64,000 nucleotides of DNA from CAYRXM01 sp964449465 (lineage in GTDB: Bacteria; Chloroflexota; Anaerolineae; JAFGEY01): the NCBI GenBank assembly GCA_964449465.1, contig CAYVBK010000016.1, positions 1 to 64,000 on the forward strand, read 5' to 3'. Shown here piece after piece: positions 23,126 through 30,723 of the stretch. The notes under the pieces are model-generated. The model was not told the origin of the DNA. It saw only the letters and a program-made list of their open reading frames with translations, and made no database searches. Both the position numbers and the translations under genes were made by a program. Within the stretch, counting starts at the first letter, position 1; each line of letters opens with the position of its first letter.

Positions 23126-26032
23126 CTAACCGGTTTTGTAAAATGCCCACAATGGCGGGTGCTGATAAGCCTCGGTGCGGGCGTCGGTGTCGGCGGCGAG
23201 GGGCAGCAAGGCATAGCGATAGGTATAGCGGCCATGATAAGTGTGGCCGGGAAAACCGATGCCCGGCTGCGCGCCCAGTCGGGTCGGGTCGGCCTGGCGC
23301 GGCGGCCGCGAGACCACTAATCCCAACCGCAGGCCGTTGCTCAAAGGGCGAGCGGCATAATAGCCGGTGCGCGTGGTGGGACGATGGGTGATATAGCGCA
23401 GCCCTGCCCAACCGGTATGCACGTCTACCGTGTCTTGCATCGAGAGGACCAGCAGGGGCGTCTCTGCAACCTGGCACGAATGGATGCCGGCCTGGAGCGG
23501 CAGCGGCCAGCTTGTATGCGATCCGGCCAGGTCAAACTGACCGACGATCAGCGGCCCGCCCAATGTGGTCGGTGTGGCAAAGTCTAGCTCGGTCACACAT
23601 TCGAGCAATGGAGCGAGCAGGCTGAGGTGCAGGTGACGGGTCAATTGGATGCCGCCGGCCAGGGTTTGGCGGATGACGATGCTGCCAAGCAGTCGCCCGG
23701 CCGATGTCACCGAAATCTCGGCATCGTTGAGGTCGGGGCGCAGCCATTGCCCGCTCGATAGCAAATAGCCCGATACCAGGTTGCCGGATCCGCACAGCCA
23801 TTCCTGTCCCTGATAGCGCAGCGAGGTGATCTGGCCGCGTCGATCCAGCAGGACGGCCAGCCAGGGGTTGCACAGCCGTCCGGTGGTCACATCCAACCCT
23901 TCGATGGCTGGCGAAACCACATCGGGGCGCAAGATCAGGTCTTTCCAGTCGTCGGTGTCCAGGTCTACGGCAAGCAGCAGTGAGAGAGTGTCATTTTGCA
24001 CGTCCAATTTTTGCATCGGGACGGTGACGCCTTGATCGATAAAGGACAGGTTGGTCGGCACCCGTCCCGACCATGGTACCTGGACTGTTAGCAGGCAGCC
24101 GCGCCGCTCCAGCCGACGAGGGTCGAAAACGCGCAGCACTCCCAGGGCGCGTTCGGGCAGGGTGGGCATGGCCCCCAATGACAGCAAACTCTGCCGGATC
24201 AGGTCATTTTCGGCTGTGGCCAGGTCGGCAGACGGGGCAGCAACTGCGCTCAGGGTGCGCCGGGCGGCCTGTTGCAGGGTTTGGGCCTGGGCTGGGCCAG
24301 GCTCGGATCCGGCTGTCTGCTCGACCAGGGCGCGAATATCTTGCCAGCGTCCCCACAATTGCTCGATTTGGGCGTTTCGCCGGCGGTGCGCTTCGCTGTG
24401 GGTCCAGGCTTCCAGGTCCAGGGTCTCAAAAGGCAGGTTGACCGCTCCCTGCGCATAGGCGCGGCTCAGTCCAGACAGGGGGATGGTGGAAAAGCCCATC
24501 TCTTTGATCCGATTCAACCAGGACTCGAACCGCCGCCAATCCTGTTCGGTGTCGAGGCGAACTCGGGCGGCCAGCGTTTTGTCGGCGTGGCCGGCGGCCA
24601 GGTAGCTCAGATAATCTCTTTGCACATCGGCGGCTATGTCCTGACCAAGAACCTGGCCCAGTTCGCGGCTCAGGCCTATGGCGGCAATGCCTTCGACCAA
24701 GAGCGGGCGGGTCAGGTCTGGGTTGGCGTGCCAGCGACGCAACACCGATTCATCTATGATGGCATATTGATATGAAAATTTTCTCAATCGTTCGGCCCAG
24801 CCTGCGCTCAGCCGACCACCGGGCGGTTCGATGCCGGCGGCCTGGATCGAGGCGTTTTGGGCCAGGTCGCTCCACCAGGCCATCTGCGACTCGATGGCGT
24901 CGGGGGCGGGCAGCAGTGGCAGGGGCAGCATGCCAGCCACGCAGACGATTTCCCATTGTTCGCGGGCGATGCCGGCTTGCAGGGCTGTTCGGGTCGGCTC
25001 TGTCAGCGATTCCAGTTCGCCGGCCGTCCAGCCCCATGTCACCTTGACCTGGGGGTGACGTTCGAGCAGGCGCATGATCTCTTGGGCATGTGCCACACAA
25101 GAGGCATTTTCCATCTCGCCTCGGTCTGCGCTCTCGATGTACAGAGCCAGGGTCATACGGGCAGGTGGCGGTGCAATTGTCGGCGTGGGCGGCGATGAGC
25201 TGAACCATTTGCCCTTGAGCAGGGTGGGCAGCCAGCGCATCCAGGGAATAGGCTTGCCATCGGGCAGCCGCACATAGTTGCGCTTGAGCAGGTTGCCCAA
25301 TTCGCCGTAGAGGGCCAGCGGGTTGCGCCGCGTCGTCTGACGGAGCATGCGGTCGAGCAGATCCAGGCTTTCGCCGATGAATCGTTCGTCTACCCAGGTG
25401 GCTCCTGGCACACTGATCAGGTCTTCGGGTGACAGCATGACAAACTGTCCGTTTTGCAGGCGCACGCCGCCGCGCGTGGCCGGAACGCCGTCGCGATGCA
25501 AGATGATCGTCTGGCCTTCGGAGCGGGCGATCCAATCGCTCAGTCGAGTGCGCAGGTCGTTCTTGAGAATCCATTGCACCAGGTCCTGGCCGATCTCAGT
25601 GACGGCGTGCACTGCCCAGTGCCGTCCATATCCTTCGGCCAGGCGGTTGCGGAAAATCTGGGATCGTTGCGGGTCGGAGACGACAGCCAGCCAGAATTCG
25701 CCGGCGGCCTGTTCATCCATCACAATGGTAAACAGCACCGGCGGGTTGGGCGGCGAGGCGGCAGCGATGCGGGCAGCCAGCGCGGCCATGTCTGGCCCCG
25801 GCGCGCCGATCAGCGGCAGCACCCGCGGGGGCAAAAAACGCAGGCGCACCTGATTATTTTCCAGAGTCAGGCGCAAAATTTCGGCAGGGGCGCGCTGCGC
25901 GTTGAGAATGACCAGATGCCCGGCCCAACGGCGGTCGGGCCAGGTGTCCAGATACTCTTGTCGCAGGCCCAGGCACATGGCCCACTGCTTGAGGTCAATT
26001 GTCTGATCGTCACCCCATATCTCTTGCAGCAT
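23126..26032 (-). CDS. Large GH57/GH38-like protein with C-terminal beta-sandwich
   Basis: 968 residues, ATG with AAAGGA upstream. No signal peptide is visible. Residues ~1-280 are an unrecognised domain. Residues ~290-560 (starting ARMTLALYIESADRGEM, with VTWGWTAGELESL, AGIEPPGGRLSAGWAERL and YQYAIIDESVLRRW) resemble the barrel of GH57/GH38 or NodB-like enzymes. Residues ~640-960 (CLLTVQVPWSGRVPTNL, GRLCNPWLAVLLDRRGQITSLRY, LTRHLHLSLLAPLLECVTELDF) resemble the beta-sandwich of alpha-mannosidase-like hydrolases. Catalytic residues are not evident, so activity is uncertain. It is co-directional with an alcohol dehydrogenase (10 bp upstream) and two DUF4230 genes. Confidence 0.6.
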   Translation of the reverse strand: MLQEIWGDDQTIDLKQWAMCLGLRQEYLDTWPDRRWAGHLVILNAQRAPAEILRLTLENNQVRLRFLPPRVLPLIGAPGPDMAALAARIAAASPPNPPVLFTIVMDEQAAGEFWLAVVSDPQRSQIFRNRLAEGYGRHWAVHAVTEIGQDLVQWILKNDLRTRLSDWIARSEGQTIILHRDGVPATRGGVRLQNGQFVMLSPEDLISVPGATWVDERFIGESLDLLDRMLRQTTRRNPLALYGELGNLLKRNYVRLPDGKPIPWMRWLPTLLKGKWFSSSPPTPTIAPPPARMTLALYIESADRGEMENASCVAHAQEIMRLLERHPQVKVTWGWTAGELESLTEPTRTALQAGIAREQWEIVCVAGMLPLPLLPAPDAIESQMAWWSDLAQNASIQAAGIEPPGGRLSAGWAERLRKFSYQYAIIDESVLRRWHANPDLTRPLLVEGIAAIGLSRELGQVLGQDIAADVQRDYLSYLAAGHADKTLAARVRLDTEQDWRRFESWLNRIKEMGFSTIPLSGLSRAYAQGAVNLPFETLDLEAWTHSEAHRRRNAQIEQLWGRWQDIRALVEQTAGSEPGPAQAQTLQQAARRTLSAVAAPSADLATAENDLIRQSLLSLGAMPTLPERALGVLRVFDPRRLERRGCLLTVQVPWSGRVPTNLSFIDQGVTVPMQKLDVQNDTLSLLLAVDLDTDDWKDLILRPDVVSPAIEGLDVTTGRLCNPWLAVLLDRRGQITSLRYQGQEWLCGSGNLVSGYLLSSGQWLRPDLNDAEISVTSAGRLLGSIVIRQTLAGGIQLTRHLHLSLLAPLLECVTELDFATPTTLGGPLIVGQFDLAGSHTSWPLPLQAGIHSCQVAETPLLVLSMQDTVDVHTGWAGLRYITHRPTTRTGYYAARPLSNGLRLGLVVSRPPRQADPTRLGAQPGIGFPGHTYHGRYTYRYALLPLAADTDARTEAYQHPPLWAFYKTG

Positions 26033-26042
26033 CTCGGGTCCT

Positions 26043-27074
26043 TTACGGCTTGAGAATCACTTTGAGCAGGCCCGCCTCGCGACGGTACAGCCGCTCAAAC
26101 CAGTCGGCCCCTTGGGCCAGGGGCGCCACCGCGCTGACGAGCGGGGCCACCTGGATGCGTCCGCGAGCAATCATGTCCAGACATACCGGGTATTCGCCGG
26201 CCGAGGCGCATGAGCCGTAGAGAGTGAGTTGACGGGTGACTACATCTTGTAGCAGCAGGTCGGCGCGCGGCGATAGGTTGCCGATCAGAGTCAGCGCACC
26301 GCCCTTGCGCAGACAGCGGGTGGCCAGCTCGACGGTGGCGGCCAGGCCTACCGCTTCAAAGGCCAGGTTGGCGCCGCGCCCGCCGCTGAGCCGAAATATC
26401 TCGGCCGGCACGTCGCCCTGATCGGAGCGCAGGGTCACGTCGGCGCCCAGATGGGCGGCCAGTTCAAGCCGCTGTGCGTCGAGATCGAGGGCGATAACCC
26501 GGCCGCAGCCGGCGGCGCGCAAGGCCTGGATGACCAGCAGGCCGATTATGCCGGCACCGACCACCACAGCGGTGTCGTTCAGACGGATCGGCGGGCGGCC
26601 GACCGCATGCACGGCAATGGACACGGCTTCGACCATTGCCGCATGCTCAAACGACAGATTGTCGGGCAGGCGATAGAGGATGTGTTGTGGCACGGCAACC
26701 CGTTCGGCAAACGCGCCGTGCTGCCGATATTCGGCGCATGACACGCCCAGCACGCGGCGGTGATCGCACAGGTTGATCTGGCCGCTCTGACAAAAAGAGC
26801 ACCGGCCGCAATAAATGGTCGAATCGAATGTCACCCGGTCGCCCACCTGCCAGCCGCTCACATCCGACCCGACCTGCACAATGGTGCCGGCAGCTTCGTG
26901 TCCCATGATGATCGGTGGGATGCGCCGCCCGGTGCGGCCGTCCATCCCATGCACGTCGCTGCCGCAGATGCCGCATGCCTGTACCTCGATCAATACGTCT
27001 TGCGGCCCTACCGATGGTTCAGGGACATCAGTATATGAAAATTGACAATATTCTTGCAAGACCAATGCTTTCAT
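26043..27074 (-). CDS. Zinc-dependent alcohol/sugar dehydrogenase (MDR family)
   Basis: 343 residues, ATG with AGGAG 7 bases upstream. Catalytic zinc ligands in CGICGSDVHG (Cys ~34) and GHEAAG (His ~59); structural zinc Cys cluster CGRCSFCQSGQINLC (residues ~89-103). The Rossmann motif VVGAGIIGLL is near residue 171, with an acidic residue (ALDLDAQR) that suggests NAD preference. It resembles sorbitol/threonine/galactitol-phosphate dehydrogenases; substrate not determinable. First gene of a seven-gene directon with a clear promoter at 27133-27105. Confidence 0.85.
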   Translation of the reverse strand: MKALVLQEYCQFSYTDVPEPSVGPQDVLIEVQACGICGSDVHGMDGRTGRRIPPIIMGHEAAGTIVQVGSDVSGWQVGDRVTFDSTIYCGRCSFCQSGQINLCDHRRVLGVSCAEYRQHGAFAERVAVPQHILYRLPDNLSFEHAAMVEAVSIAVHAVGRPPIRLNDTAVVVGAGIIGLLVIQALRAAGCGRVIALDLDAQRLELAAHLGADVTLRSDQGDVPAEIFRLSGGRGANLAFEAVGLAATVELATRCLRKGGALTLIGNLSPRADLLLQDVVTRQLTLYGSCASAGEYPVCLDMIARGRIQVAPLVSAVAPLAQGADWFERLYRREAGLLKVILKP

Positions 27075-27104
27075 ACTGACTCCTCGTTTTAGAGTTATTC
27101 AAGC

Positions 27105-27133
27105 AGTGTACAACAAATCAGCATGCCTGTCAA
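27105..27133 (-). promoter_or_regulatory. Promoter of the dehydrogenase directon
   Basis: On the minus strand TTGACA (27133-27128), 17-base spacer, TACACT (27110-27105), about 30 bases before the start codon. Confidence 0.7.
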
Positions 27134-27144
27134 AACATCTTTCA

Positions 27145-27172
27145 TTGTGCGCAAACCAATTTGTGCTATAAT
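27145..27172 (+). promoter_or_regulatory. Promoter of the twin-HTH regulator operon
   Basis: TTGTGC (27145-27150), 16-base spacer, TATAAT (27167-27172). The leader to ATG 27235 is about 55 bases. It is divergent from the dehydrogenase promoter. Confidence 0.6.
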
Positions 27173-27234
27173 ATGAGCGATATGTGAGGCTGGTATCAGC
27201 CCGGCAACTAGCTTTGCAACGCAAGGAGGAACCT

Positions 27235-27915
27235 ATGCTCTCTCCAGAATCTATCCTGGTGCAAAACAAGATCATCGGCGTGATGCTGCGCGACAGCCGT
27301 GTCCGCGCCGGCAAGACGGTTCAAGAGTGCGCTCAGGCTTTGTCTTGTGCGCCGCAGATCATTGCTCAGGCTGAAGAGGGATCGGTCGGGCTGAGCCTGC
27401 CGCAGTTAGAAGTGCTGGCTCACTTTTTGGGCGTGCCGCTGTATCGCTTTTTGGGCGAGGAAGACATTGGCGATCAAGAGGTACGCACGTCGCCGTTGCC
27501 GTATGACCGGGTGATGATCGTGCGGCGCAAGATCATCGGTGTGTTGTTGCGTCAGGCGCGGGTGCAGGCCGGGCGGCATCCCGATCAACTGGCGGCCTCA
27601 CTGGGGATGACCACCGAGCGGATGATGCGCATCGAGATGGGCGAAGAGCCGATCTCGATGGTCGAACTGCGCGATTGGGCCGAGACGCTGGGCCTGCCTT
27701 TTGATACCTTTATCGCCGAAGACGTGATTCCTCTGACCGAAACCGAACGAAATGCACGCGATCTGCGGCGGTTGGCGCAGCTTCCATCCCAGATACGCGA
27801 ATTTGTATTGAAACCGATCAATGTCCCCTATCTTCAGGTAGCCATGAACCTGAGTACCATGCCGGCCGAGTCTCTGCGCCAGATCGCCTCGGGGCTGTTG
27901 GAAATTACTTACTAG
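27235..27915 (+). CDS. Transcriptional regulator with two XRE-type HTH domains
   Basis: 226 residues, ATG with AAGGAGG five bases upstream. Two homologous Cro/C1-type helix-turn-helix units are present: residues ~10-75 (KIIGVMLRDSRVRAGKTVQE ... FLGVPLYRFL) and ~95-160 (KIIGVLLRQARVQAGRHPDQ ... TLGLPFDTFI). The C-terminal ~60 residues are helical. The internal duplication suggests a single chain can bind two half-sites, like a covalent dimer. It precedes a histidine kinase and TPR gene with a 44-bp gap, so it may be part of the same signalling unit. The divergent promoter region is the obvious candidate for autoregulation. Confidence 0.85.
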   Translation: MLSPESILVQNKIIGVMLRDSRVRAGKTVQECAQALSCAPQIIAQAEEGSVGLSLPQLEVLAHFLGVPLYRFLGEEDIGDQEVRTSPLPYDRVMIVRRKIIGVLLRQARVQAGRHPDQLAASLGMTTERMMRIEMGEEPISMVELRDWAETLGLPFDTFIAEDVIPLTETERNARDLRRLAQLPSQIREFVLKPINVPYLQVAMNLSTMPAESLRQIASGLLEITY

Positions 27916-27959
27916 ATCAACCCGCCGGAGAGGAAAATGGTCCTCAAGCGGAGTATGTG

Positions 27960-29651
27960 ATGGTCATATCCTCTCTTTTGAATCAAGAGTCCAGCCGAAT
28001 CGATCAGGACAATCTGCTTCATTTGCTGGCCTGGCGCACCCTGGATGATATGTTGGGCCAGGTTTTGACTTTGCTGCTGCACACCTTTGGGGCTGCGGGC
28101 GGCATGGTCTGGTATACGTCATCGCTCTCATGCCACATTCGTCAGGGCGATCTGCCTGAATCGGTCCAGGTCTGCCTGGCTTATTGGGAGCAGGTTTTCG
28201 CCGAGCGGATACAGGATGGCCGTTTCGCTGATTTGCCGTCGGTTGGCCGGCACCCTTGCGATGAGCAGGGGGCTGTATTGGTCGCTCCTTTGATCGGGAC
28301 AAACCGCCTGTTGGGGTTTATCGGCCTCTTTTTTCCCCTCTATACGTTAAATTTTGAGCAAGAGCATCTTTTGAATCGTTGGGCGCACGATTTGGGCATT
28401 GTGGCCGAGCATGTCGAGCAGGCCAATGTCATGCGGCAGCGATTGGGTCAGTTGGGCCTCTTTTATCAGATGGAGCAGGTCATGTCATCCACCCTCGATA
28501 TTGAGCGGCTGTTGCGCGATACGGTCGAGCTAACGATGACTGTGATGGATGCTCAATGTGTTTTATTGATGTTAATTGACCCAACCAGGCCAGAGTGGGT
28601 GCTGCGGGTCTCGTCTTGGGGCGCCTCTCAAACCATCCACCTGGAGCCCAGGCGGGGCCTCGCCGGGTGGATGATCCACTATGGCCTGCCAGTGCTGATC
28701 GGTCGGGTCGAGCAAGATGAGCGGTTTGATTCTCAGATAGATGCCTGTGAAGGGATATTGCCTGTGTCGGTGTTGGGGGTGCCTTTGCAACTCAAGGGTC
28801 GCTCCATCGGCGTGATTGAGGTGATCAACAAAAGAACTGCGCCGGAATTCGACCAGGAGGACCTGAGCATCTTGACCACGATGGCGGCGCAGATTGCCAT
28901 CGCCCTGGACAATGCCCGGCTGTACCAAAACCTGCGCGCCGAGCGCGATCACATCATCGAGGTGGAGGAGCGGGTGCGTCACGAGCTGGCCCGCAATCTG
29001 CACGATGGGCCGGTGCAGCTTTTGTCGGCCATTGCTATGGGGCTGGATTATTTGAGGAATTTGTTGCAGCGTCAGCCCGAGGCTGCGCCGGCCGAACTGG
29101 AATCGCTGCGCCAGTTGACCCGTCAGGCCATGTACCAGGCGCGCACGGTGCTTTTCGAGCTGCGGCCGATCATCCTGGAGACGCAAGGGCTGGTCGCCGC
29201 CTTGTCAAGCTATATCGAGCGTCTGGCGACCACCAGTCCGTTTGAGGTGCATCTGGACATACCCGACGTGCCCATTGACCTCGATGTGCGCGTGGCCGGG
29301 GTGATTTTTTCCATCGTTCAAGAAGCCATCAACAATATCATCAAGCATGCCGAGGCCGGCCATGTCTGGGTCTCTCTGCGAGCAGATCAGGATGTTTTGT
29401 GGGTCACTATACAGGATGATGGCAAAGGGTTCGATGTGCAGGCCGTTCAAGATGACTATGATCGCCGTGACAGTCTGGGGTTGTTGAATATGCGGGAGCG
29501 GGCCAGGTTGATTGATGCCGAGTTGACCATCGAATCGGGGGTAGACCGGGGCGGGTCCGGCACGTTGATCCAACTGCGTCGTCCGTTCACTTTGAAGGAG
29601 CAGATCGGTGCCAGAGCAACCATCTTTTCCAGAGACCGTTCAGTCGGATGA
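27960..29651 (+). CDS. GAF-domain sensor histidine kinase (HisKA_3, NarX/DesK type)
   Basis: 563 residues from ATG 27960 (GGAG upstream); GTG 27957 is adjacent. There are no membrane segments, so it is probably a cytoplasmic sensor. Two GAF-like domains: residues ~20-155 (degenerate) and ~175-330, ending ILTTMAAQIAIALDNARLY. The HisKA_3 dimerisation domain carries the phospho-acceptor His in ARNLHDGPVQLL (~345). The HATPase domain has the N box EAINNIIKHA (~458), DDGKGFDV (~483) and GLLNMRERA (~504). Its last 44 bases overlap the TPR gene. A NarL-type response regulator partner is expected but not adjacent; the nearest receiver (30257-30667) is on the other strand and lacks a DNA-binding domain. 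Confidence 0.88.
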   Translation: MVISSLLNQESSRIDQDNLLHLLAWRTLDDMLGQVLTLLLHTFGAAGGMVWYTSSLSCHIRQGDLPESVQVCLAYWEQVFAERIQDGRFADLPSVGRHPCDEQGAVLVAPLIGTNRLLGFIGLFFPLYTLNFEQEHLLNRWAHDLGIVAEHVEQANVMRQRLGQLGLFYQMEQVMSSTLDIERLLRDTVELTMTVMDAQCVLLMLIDPTRPEWVLRVSSWGASQTIHLEPRRGLAGWMIHYGLPVLIGRVEQDERFDSQIDACEGILPVSVLGVPLQLKGRSIGVIEVINKRTAPEFDQEDLSILTTMAAQIAIALDNARLYQNLRAERDHIIEVEERVRHELARNLHDGPVQLLSAIAMGLDYLRNLLQRQPEAAPAELESLRQLTRQAMYQARTVLFELRPIILETQGLVAALSSYIERLATTSPFEVHLDIPDVPIDLDVRVAGVIFSIVQEAINNIIKHAEAGHVWVSLRADQDVLWVTIQDDGKGFDVQAVQDDYDRRDSLGLLNMRERARLIDAELTIESGVDRGGSGTLIQLRRPFTLKEQIGARATIFSRDRSVG

Positions 29652-30192
29652 GGTTCTGACCTGGATCCAGGGGCAGCTTGACCAAGGGCGTCTGGAGTAT
29701 CGGGATGGGCAGTTTGACAAGGCTTTAGCATGTCTGATGGCGGCCTATGAGCGATGCACCCGGACGTCGCATCGGGACAAGCTGGCCGAGATCGCCAACG
29801 ATATCGGTGTCATTTATACCGTCAAGCGGCGCTGGGCCGAGGCTGGCAAATTTTTGAATCAGGCGCAGCATTTGTTTATGCAGTTGGGCGATGATGATGG
29901 TCAGGCGCAAACGCTGGGCAACCTGGGCAGCATGTTTCGCACCCGCGGCGACTGGCAGCAGGCAGCGGCGCACCTGCAACTGGCCGCCGACCGTTTTCAA
30001 CTGGTTGGCGACCCGGAGCGGCGGGCGGCTACGCTGACCGTCTTGAGCATGACCCGTTTGCGGCAGTGGCGATTTATCCAGGCATTGGCGGCATACGAGG
30101 CGGCGCTGTCTTGCCGGGCGCATCTCAGCTTGTGGCAACGATTTTTGCGTTGGTTTCTGTCTCTGCCGCGGCGATTGTTGCTGCGCGGTTGA
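29608..30192 (+). CDS. TPR-repeat protein
   Basis: 194 residues from GTG 29608 with AAGGAG 8 bases upstream, overlapping the kinase by 44 bp. About four tetratricopeptide repeats are visible (GRLEYRDGQFDKALACLMAAYE, DIGVIYTVKRRWAEAGKFLNQA, NLGSMFRTRGDWQQAAAHLQLA and so on). The tail is basic and aromatic (WQRFLRWFLSLPRRLLLRG), perhaps membrane-associating. Probably a scaffold or ligand-binding partner for the kinase; no enzymatic motif. Confidence 0.8.
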   Translation: MPEQPSFPETVQSDEVLTWIQGQLDQGRLEYRDGQFDKALACLMAAYERCTRTSHRDKLAEIANDIGVIYTVKRRWAEAGKFLNQAQHLFMQLGDDDGQAQTLGNLGSMFRTRGDWQQAAAHLQLAADRFQLVGDPERRAATLTVLSMTRLRQWRFIQALAAYEAALSCRAHLSLWQRFLRWFLSLPRRLLLRG

Positions 30193-30197
30193 ACCAG

Positions 30198-30232
30198 AGA
30201 AAACACAAACGCCACCCAATCGGTGGCGTTTG
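30198..30232 (-). terminator. Terminator of the response regulator gene
   Basis: 11-bp perfect stem (30206-30216 with 30222-30232), 5-base loop. Read on the minus strand it is followed by TGTTTTCT, so it mainly ends the minus-strand transcript. It also lies 13 bases after the TPR stop on the plus strand. Confidence 0.75.
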
Positions 30233-30256
30233 CAGACATAGATGGTTTGTGGCGGA

Positions 30257-30667
30257 TCAGCTTTGGGCGTGGGCCGTCTCCTGACGGTCGGCCAGACCTT
30301 TTTCGATCACGGCCAGCACCTTGTCGGTGTCGTCAAAGGGCTTGACCAGGTAATCATAGCCGTCATACTTGATCACGCGCAGCGCGGTTTCCAATGAGGC
30401 AAAGCCGGTCATCACCACAAAGACGATGGATGGGTCAATCTCTTTGGCGCGTCGCAACAATTCTAGCCCATCCATACCGGGCATACGAATGTCGGCCAGG
30501 ATCAACTGAAAAGGGTCGGTGCTGACGCTGGCTTTGAGTTGCGCCAGTGCTTCGATGCCGCTGTTGGCATGAGAGACGCGGTAGCCTTCCCCCTCTAGCA
30601 GGTAGCGCAAAAACTCACACATCCCCACTTCATCGTCCACCACCATAATGCGGGCTTTTCCTTGCAT
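30257..30667 (-). CDS. Single-domain response regulator
   Basis: 136 residues, a stand-alone receiver domain: acidic pocket VVDDE at residues ~8-12, phospho-acceptor Asp in ILADIRMPGMDG (~57), Thr in VVMTG, Lys in YLVKPFD. No output domain. Start ATG 30667 chosen where the conserved domain begins; upstream in-frame codons have no better ribosome binding site. It follows the EF-G paralogue by 56 bp and may be cotranscribed, or could be a phosphorelay partner of the nearby kinase at 27960-29651. Confidence 0.87.
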   Translation of the reverse strand: MQGKARIMVVDDEVGMCEFLRYLLEGEGYRVSHANSGIEALAQLKASVSTDPFQLILADIRMPGMDGLELLRRAKEIDPSIVFVVMTGFASLETALRVIKYDGYDYLVKPFDDTDKVLAVIEKGLADRQETAHAQS

Positions 30668-30723
30668 CTCCCATTTCCTCTCTCTGCTCAATAGATCGTC
30701 TATTGGGAGTCTGTTCCCCCACG

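Noticed and set aside
30689..30705. 7-bp hairpin between the EF-G and response regulator genes as a terminator
   Set aside because: No U tract follows on the minus strand; too weak to call.
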